A DNA stretch of 20,466 bases, taken from the NCBI GenBank assembly GCA_001275005.1, contig JWZX01000898.1, forward strand, positions 1-20,466, read 5' to 3'. This document shows, in pieces, positions 16,732 through 20,466 of this stretch (positions within the stretch are counted from its first letter, which is position 1; every line of letters begins with the position of its first letter). The position numbers and the translations under genes were made by a program. This DNA is from Chrysochromulina tobinii (Eukaryota; Haptophyta; Prymnesiales; Chrysochromulinaceae). The notes under the pieces are model-generated. The model ran no database searches, was not told the origin of the DNA, and was given only the letters and a program-made list of their open reading frames with translations.

Positions 16732-17808
16732 TGAAGGTCGGCCCTCGACAGGTTTAAGGCCTCTTGCGTGGCTCAGCCCTAGCCCGCTCGGTGTGCTCGT
16801 GCGGGACCAACTTCTTGGTGCAAAGGGTAACACATGAGCCCAGAAGCACGAGACCGAGACGCTCTTTCTGATCGGCGAGGTGATCACCAAATGCAGCGTT
16901 TCTGATGGATAAGCCTTAACGGGCTGCCGAGTACTCGAGAGGGGGTCACCGCAAGACACCTACTCGTTCGCCCGGCTCTTCGGAACCGGGGCGGCGACCC
17001 CGATCTCGCGGCCGGCGGGCCAACAAAACGCAACCGAACGACAGGGGGGCAACGACACGGGCAACAGGAAAGGGGAAGCCTCAACGGGCTGACCCAGTGG
17101 CCCACCTGTGTGTCGTAGTCCGGTCATGTGATTCTCCCATGCTCCCCGTAAGGGGCCCACGCCGCTGCATATCCGATACATGCGTCTGTTCCTCCCAAGA
17201 GGGGGTTGGCAGTTTCGCCGGGCAGTGGTGTGCGGGCATATAGAAATGTAGCATATAGAGAGGGCATATCGACACCCGAACATGAATCGTTAGATTCGAA
17301 CCACATGGCCACGAGCATCCGTTGAGGGAGCTGCGTGTGCTGCCATGGGATATCCTATGTGTCTTAGTGGATATCTCGACCCGTACCCCGTATTGTTCCA
17401 AGGTGATCGGTGTGTCTGTGTCTCAATAACTCACTCACTCTCACTCACAACCACCGACATGGAAATGATGACAGACGGAGACACGAGACAGAGGCTGAAC
17501 GTATTGGAAAACAATCCCTCGTACTTCTTACAGGATGTGTGAAGTCTGAAGAACGGAAGGCGGCTGGAGCCTCAGCCTGGACTGATGAATCCTCAAGAAT
17601 CCTCAAGAGGGCTTGACTTGACTTGACTGAGCGACCTTGCGCCCTACACGGCGCTTCACACGGTGACCGGGCCTATCCGCCCAATTGATCCGCCCCTCAA
17701 AATGCATCTTCACGGTCACACCGTCGTTCGCACCTCCGCCGGCACAGCGCGATGCGCGGCACATGGCGCGGCATCGGATCAACAGATACAACACATGCAA
17801 GAGGAGAA
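16732..17808. other. Gene-free stretch between ankyrin fragments
   Basis: No coding region or RNA gene was recognised. It contains AAGCCTTAACGGGCTG at about 16911 and a near copy AAGCCTCAACGGGCTG at about 17075, a CTCACTCAC-type simple repeat near 17430, two AATCCTCAAG units near 17588-17607, and a TTGAC triplet repeat near 17613-17628. A GATTCGAACC word at about 17293 resembles a tRNA T-loop on the minus strand, but no cloverleaf forms. Confidence 0.55.
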
Positions 17809-18175
17809 TTAGAGGAGAGACGCCGCACAGGAAGCTCCTTGTTCTGGTCTGATTCCGGTCAGCTCCTGCCTTGGGTTGTGGCCATTTTGGGCAGCGAACA
17901 TCAAGGCGGTCATGCCGTCGGACCTTGCCTTAATTGGGTCCGCCTTTGCCTCTAGCAGGACAAGGGCGCACCGCTCATGGCCATTTGGGGCAGCCCATAT
18001 CAAGGCGGTGACGCCATCGTTGTTCTGAGCGCTCACCACGGCGCCCGCCTCAAGCAGGACGCGAGCAACCTGCTCGTGGCCATTTAGAGCAGCGAACATC
18101 AAGGCGGTCCTCCCGTCGGACAATGCCCTATTTGGGTCCGCCTTTGCCTCGAGTGTTACTTTGCCTCATTTTGGT
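17809..18175 (-). pseudogene. Ankyrin-repeat fragment downstream of the main ankyrin gene
   Basis: The frame encodes about three ankyrin units: KADPNRALSDGRTALMFAAL, then a divergent NNDGVTALIWAAPNGHERC unit, then SDGMTALMFAAQNGH. After that it degrades: the DNA still resembles the GADRNKEL segment but in another frame, ending at a stop at 17809. It has no start of its own and begins at a rearranged junction just past the stop of the main gene. It is most likely a relic of array duplication or of the former 3' part of another copy. Confidence 0.7.
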
Positions 18176-20466
18176 CCGCCTTTGCCTCAGTAAATCACAG
18201 ACAGCAGAATGTCCACCCCTCTCCGCAAGTTTCAGAGCATTCCAGCCGCTGAGACCAGAAAGCTCCTTGTTCCGGTCAGCTCCCGCCTCGAGCAGGACAA
18301 GAGCAACCTGCTCGTGGCCATTTAGAGCAGCGAACATCAAGGCGGTCATGCCGGAAGACATTGCCCTATTTGGGTCCGCCTTTGCCTCGAGCAGGACGAA
18401 AGCAACCTGCTCGTGGCCATTTTGGGCAGCGATGATCAAGGCGGTCACGCCGTCGGACCTTGCCTGATTTGGGTCCGCCTTTGCCTCGAGCAGGACGAAA
18501 GCAACCTGCTCGTGGCCATTTAGGGCAGCGCACATCAAGGTGGTCGAGCCGTTGGACCTTGCCTGATTTGGGTCCGCCTTTGCCTCGAGCAGGACGAGAG
18601 CAACCTGCTTGTGGCCATTTTGGGCAGCGAAACCCAAGGCAGTCGTGCCGTCAGACATTGCCTTATTTGGGTCCGCCTTTGCCTTGAGCAGGACGAGAGC
18701 AACCTGCTCGTGGCCATTTAGGGCAGCACACATCAAGGTGGTCGTGCCGACGGAATCTGTCATATTTGGGTCCGCCTTTGCCTCGAGCAGGACGAAAGCA
18801 ACCTGCTCATGGCCATTTAGGGCAGCACACATCAAGGTGGTCACGCCGCCGGACCTTGCCATATTTGGGTCCGCCTTTGCCTCGAGCAGGACGAGAGCAA
18901 CCTGCTCGTGGCCATTTAGAGCAGCGAACATCAAGGCGGTCATGCCGTTGGACTGTGCCTGATTTGGGTCCGCCTTTGCCTTGAGCAGGACGAAAGCAAC
19001 CTGCTCGTGCTGGCCATTTTGGGCAGCGAACGTCAAGGCGGTCCTGCCGTCAGACATTGCCTTATTTGGGTCCGCCATCGCCTCGAGCAGGACGTGAAGG
19101 CAGCGCTCGTGTCCAAAACGGCTCGCCAGCATGAGTGGAGTGCCACCGTCGGAATCGGCGAGCGCCGCATCCGCCCCTCGAGTGAGGAGCTGCTGCACGA
19201 TCGGCTCGGCGCCCTCCTCCGCGGCGAGGTAGAGCGCGGTGCAGCCCTCGGCGCTCTGCGCATTCAGCGTGGAGGCGTTTGAGGATGCCAGCAGCTTGGC
19301 GACGGCCGCGAGTTGCTTGCGGCGGGACGCGACCATGAGCGCCGTCATCCTCCCCGCGTCCTGCGTGCGTGCGAGGGTTGCCAGGTCCCCCGTCGCGGCG
19401 GCGCGCAGCCGCTCCGTGCGCGTGCACGCCTCGTCGGTGAACTCGTGGTCCGAGAGCGTCGGCACAAAGAGGCGGACGACGGCGTGCTGCTTGGCGTTCC
19501 GTGCTGCTCCGACTGCGGACTGGAGCTGCGTGTTGTTCTCCTCCTTGTCGGCGCCCTTTGCGACGAGCGCACGGCAGATGGCCACGTGCCCGCCGGCGGC
19601 GGCGCGGTGCAGCGGCGTGTTGGCGCGCTCGTCCGTGACGAGCGGGTTGACACCCGTGTCGAGCAGCGCCTCGACGAGCGCCGCGTCGCCCGCCCCTGCG
19701 GCGAGACGGAGGAGCGCGCCCGCGCCGTCGGACGCAACGACGAGCGCCTTGGTGCGCGGCAGGCCCTTCTTCTCGTCCCACCCCATGATCTTGACGTCCA
19801 CCGCGTCGCCCTCCACGCGTGCGACCACGGCCGGCGTCCAGAAGTTCCCGTCGCGGGCGAGCACTCTCTTGCCCACGACGAGCGCGTCTGCAGCAGCCAG
19901 CTTCCCCGCCTCGCGCGCCGCCTCGATCGCCACGCCCTTGGCCGCCTCGAGCGCCGTGGGCAGCCACGCGGCAGGCAGTCCCTTGCGCACGAGCGTGGCG
20001 AGCACGTGCAGCCGCCACGCCTCCTGGGCTGGCACGGCCGCCGCCTCGGCTACCGGCAGCTGCGCCGCCTTGACGAACGCGTCGCCAAACGCCGCGCCAC
20101 CCGCCTGCACGCCCATGAGAACGGCGTTCGTCCACCACACGCCCCACGCAAACGACGACAGCGGCAAGCCGCCATCGCCGATGGCGAGCATCGCATAGTA
20201 CTCCTGGAAGGAGAGATGGAAGGCCTGCATCTGCAGCGGCTTCGCCTCGAGCAGGCGCACGAGCGGCAGCCCGTCTCGCGCCACCAGGGCGCGCAGCTCG
20301 TCGGCCGCGCGCTGGGCGGCGGCCATGCCGATGCGCGCGCTGATACGCGCGGCGGCGGCGCCGAGGTGTACCTCGGTGATGATGCGCTGCTCGGCGGCGT
20401 GCGCCTCGAAGAAGGTGGCTTGCAGCAGCGCGCGCGCGTCGTCCGACACGGCGGCGCCCGACCGTT
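18128..20466 (-). CDS. Large ankyrin-repeat protein with NACHT/STAND-like C-terminal helical segment; 5' end outside window
   Basis: The frame is open to the right edge, so the start lies outside the window; about 779 residues are visible. In order on the minus strand: a helical segment with LPLVRLLEAKPLQMQAFHLS followed by FQEYYAML (about 20290-20180), like the SFQEY motif that closes NACHT/STAND NTPase modules; a Leu/Ala-rich helical part; a Tudor/SH3-like segment with NFWTPAVVARVEGDAVDVKI and MGWDEKKG (about 19855-19755); three or four divergent ankyrin repeats (NTPLHRAAAGGHVAIC, GCTALYLAAEEGAEPI); then eight near-identical 33-residue repeats; and a capping GWNALKLAERGGHSAVCDLL. Ankyrin arrays bind protein partners. 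An NLR-like sensor is inference, because the nucleotide-binding P-loop would be outside the window. The last 18 residues come from an out-of-frame ankyrin piece. Confidence 0.8.
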   Translation of the reverse strand, partial: RSGAAVSDDARALLQATFFEAHAAEQRIITEVHLGAAAARISARIGMAAAQRAADELRALVARDGLPLVRLLEAKPLQMQAFHLSFQEYYAMLAIGDGGLPLSSFAWGVWWTNAVLMGVQAGGAAFGDAFVKAAQLPVAEAAAVPAQEAWRLHVLATLVRKGLPAAWLPTALEAAKGVAIEAAREAGKLAAADALVVGKRVLARDGNFWTPAVVARVEGDAVDVKIMGWDEKKGLPRTKALVVASDGAGALLRLAAGAGDAALVEALLDTGVNPLVTDERANTPLHRAAAGGHVAICRALVAKGADKEENNTQLQSAVGAARNAKQHAVVRLFVPTLSDHEFTDEACTRTERLRAAATGDLATLARTQDAGRMTALMVASRRKQLAAVAKLLASSNASTLNAQSAEGCTALYLAAEEGAEPIVQQLLTRGADAALADSDGGTPLMLASRFGHERCLHVLLEAMADPNKAMSDGRTALTFAAQNGQHEQVAFVLLKAKADPNQAQSNGMTALMFAALNGHEQVALVLLEAKADPNMARSGGVTTLMCAALNGHEQVAFVLLEAKADPNMTDSVGTTTLMCAALNGHEQVALVLLKAKADPNKAMSDGTTALGFAAQNGHKQVALVLLEAKADPNQARSNGSTTLMCAALNGHEQVAFVLLEAKADPNQARSDGVTALIIAAQNGHEQVAFVLLEAKADPNRAMSSGMTALMFAALNGHEQVALVLLEAGADRNKELSGLSGWNALKLAERGGHSAVCDLLRQRRTKMRQSNTRGKGGPK
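18262..19056 (-). repeat. 99-base tandem ankyrin array
   Basis: Eight consecutive units of about 99 bases encode variants of SDGxTALMFAAxNGHEQVAL followed by VLLEAKADPN. Blocks such as TTTGGGTCCGCCTTTGCCTC and AGCAACCTGCTCGTGGCC recur almost unchanged. One unit has a three-base insertion (NGQHEQ). Variation is concentrated at the positions after S/D-G and at the A-Q/A-L and K-A/E-A positions. Identity at silent positions indicates recent duplication or gene conversion. Confidence 0.95.

Noticed and set aside
17270-17340. Possible minus-strand tRNA (GGTTCGAATC word)
   Set aside because: The T-stem has only three pairs, and no D-arm, anticodon arm or acceptor stem forms around it.
19239-20198. 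Plus-strand open frame of about 319 codons opposite the ankyrin gene
   Set aside because: Ser/Ala/Arg-rich antisense shadow of conserved ankyrin and helical sequence.

Overview
The window looks like nuclear DNA of a GC-rich unicellular eukaryote. Supporting signs are GT-AG introns, a probable mitochondrial targeting peptide, a UGA read as selenocysteine with a eukaryotic-type SECIS candidate in the 3' UTR, F-box, ankyrin and Sfi1-like proteins, and individually spaced genes with no operon structure. The style (mostly intron-poor, high GC, large homogenised ankyrin arrays, selenoprotein use) suggests a marine microalga such as a haptophyte or pelagophyte. That placement is inference, because no marker gene is present.

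Layout, plus strand: a type II peroxiredoxin with UGA at the catalytic cysteine position (101-634), followed by a SECIS candidate (716-765); a Sfi1-like W-repeat and coiled-coil protein (1333-4017); a class III PLP aminotransferase with a predicted mitochondrial presequence (4228-5775); an F-box protein (6747-7913); and a DEDDy 3'-5' exonuclease of the EXD3/Mut-7 type (8160-10499).

Layout, minus strand: a three-exon GT5 alpha-glucan synthase (13902 to 10760), closer to the alpha-1,3-glucan synthase type than to plant starch synthases, with two short repeat-built introns; a cysteine-rich exon-like segment (13934-14266); a GT31-like glycosyltransferase (15726 to 14344); two decayed ankyrin-family fragments (16240-16731 and 17809-18175); and a large ankyrin-repeat protein that runs off the right edge (20466 to 18128). 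The last carries what looks like the end of a NACHT/STAND module and a Tudor-like segment.

The two glycosyltransferases are neighbours on one strand and could both serve cell-surface or storage polysaccharide synthesis. The ankyrin block is a locally duplicating family. Otherwise the genes do not form an obvious pathway. Two short dispersed repeats, each present twice, lie between genes.

The strongest points for follow-up are the selenocysteine peroxiredoxin with its SECIS, and the two introns of the glucan synthase. Those introns are built from related 10-11 base units and have exon-derived direct repeats at their splice sites.
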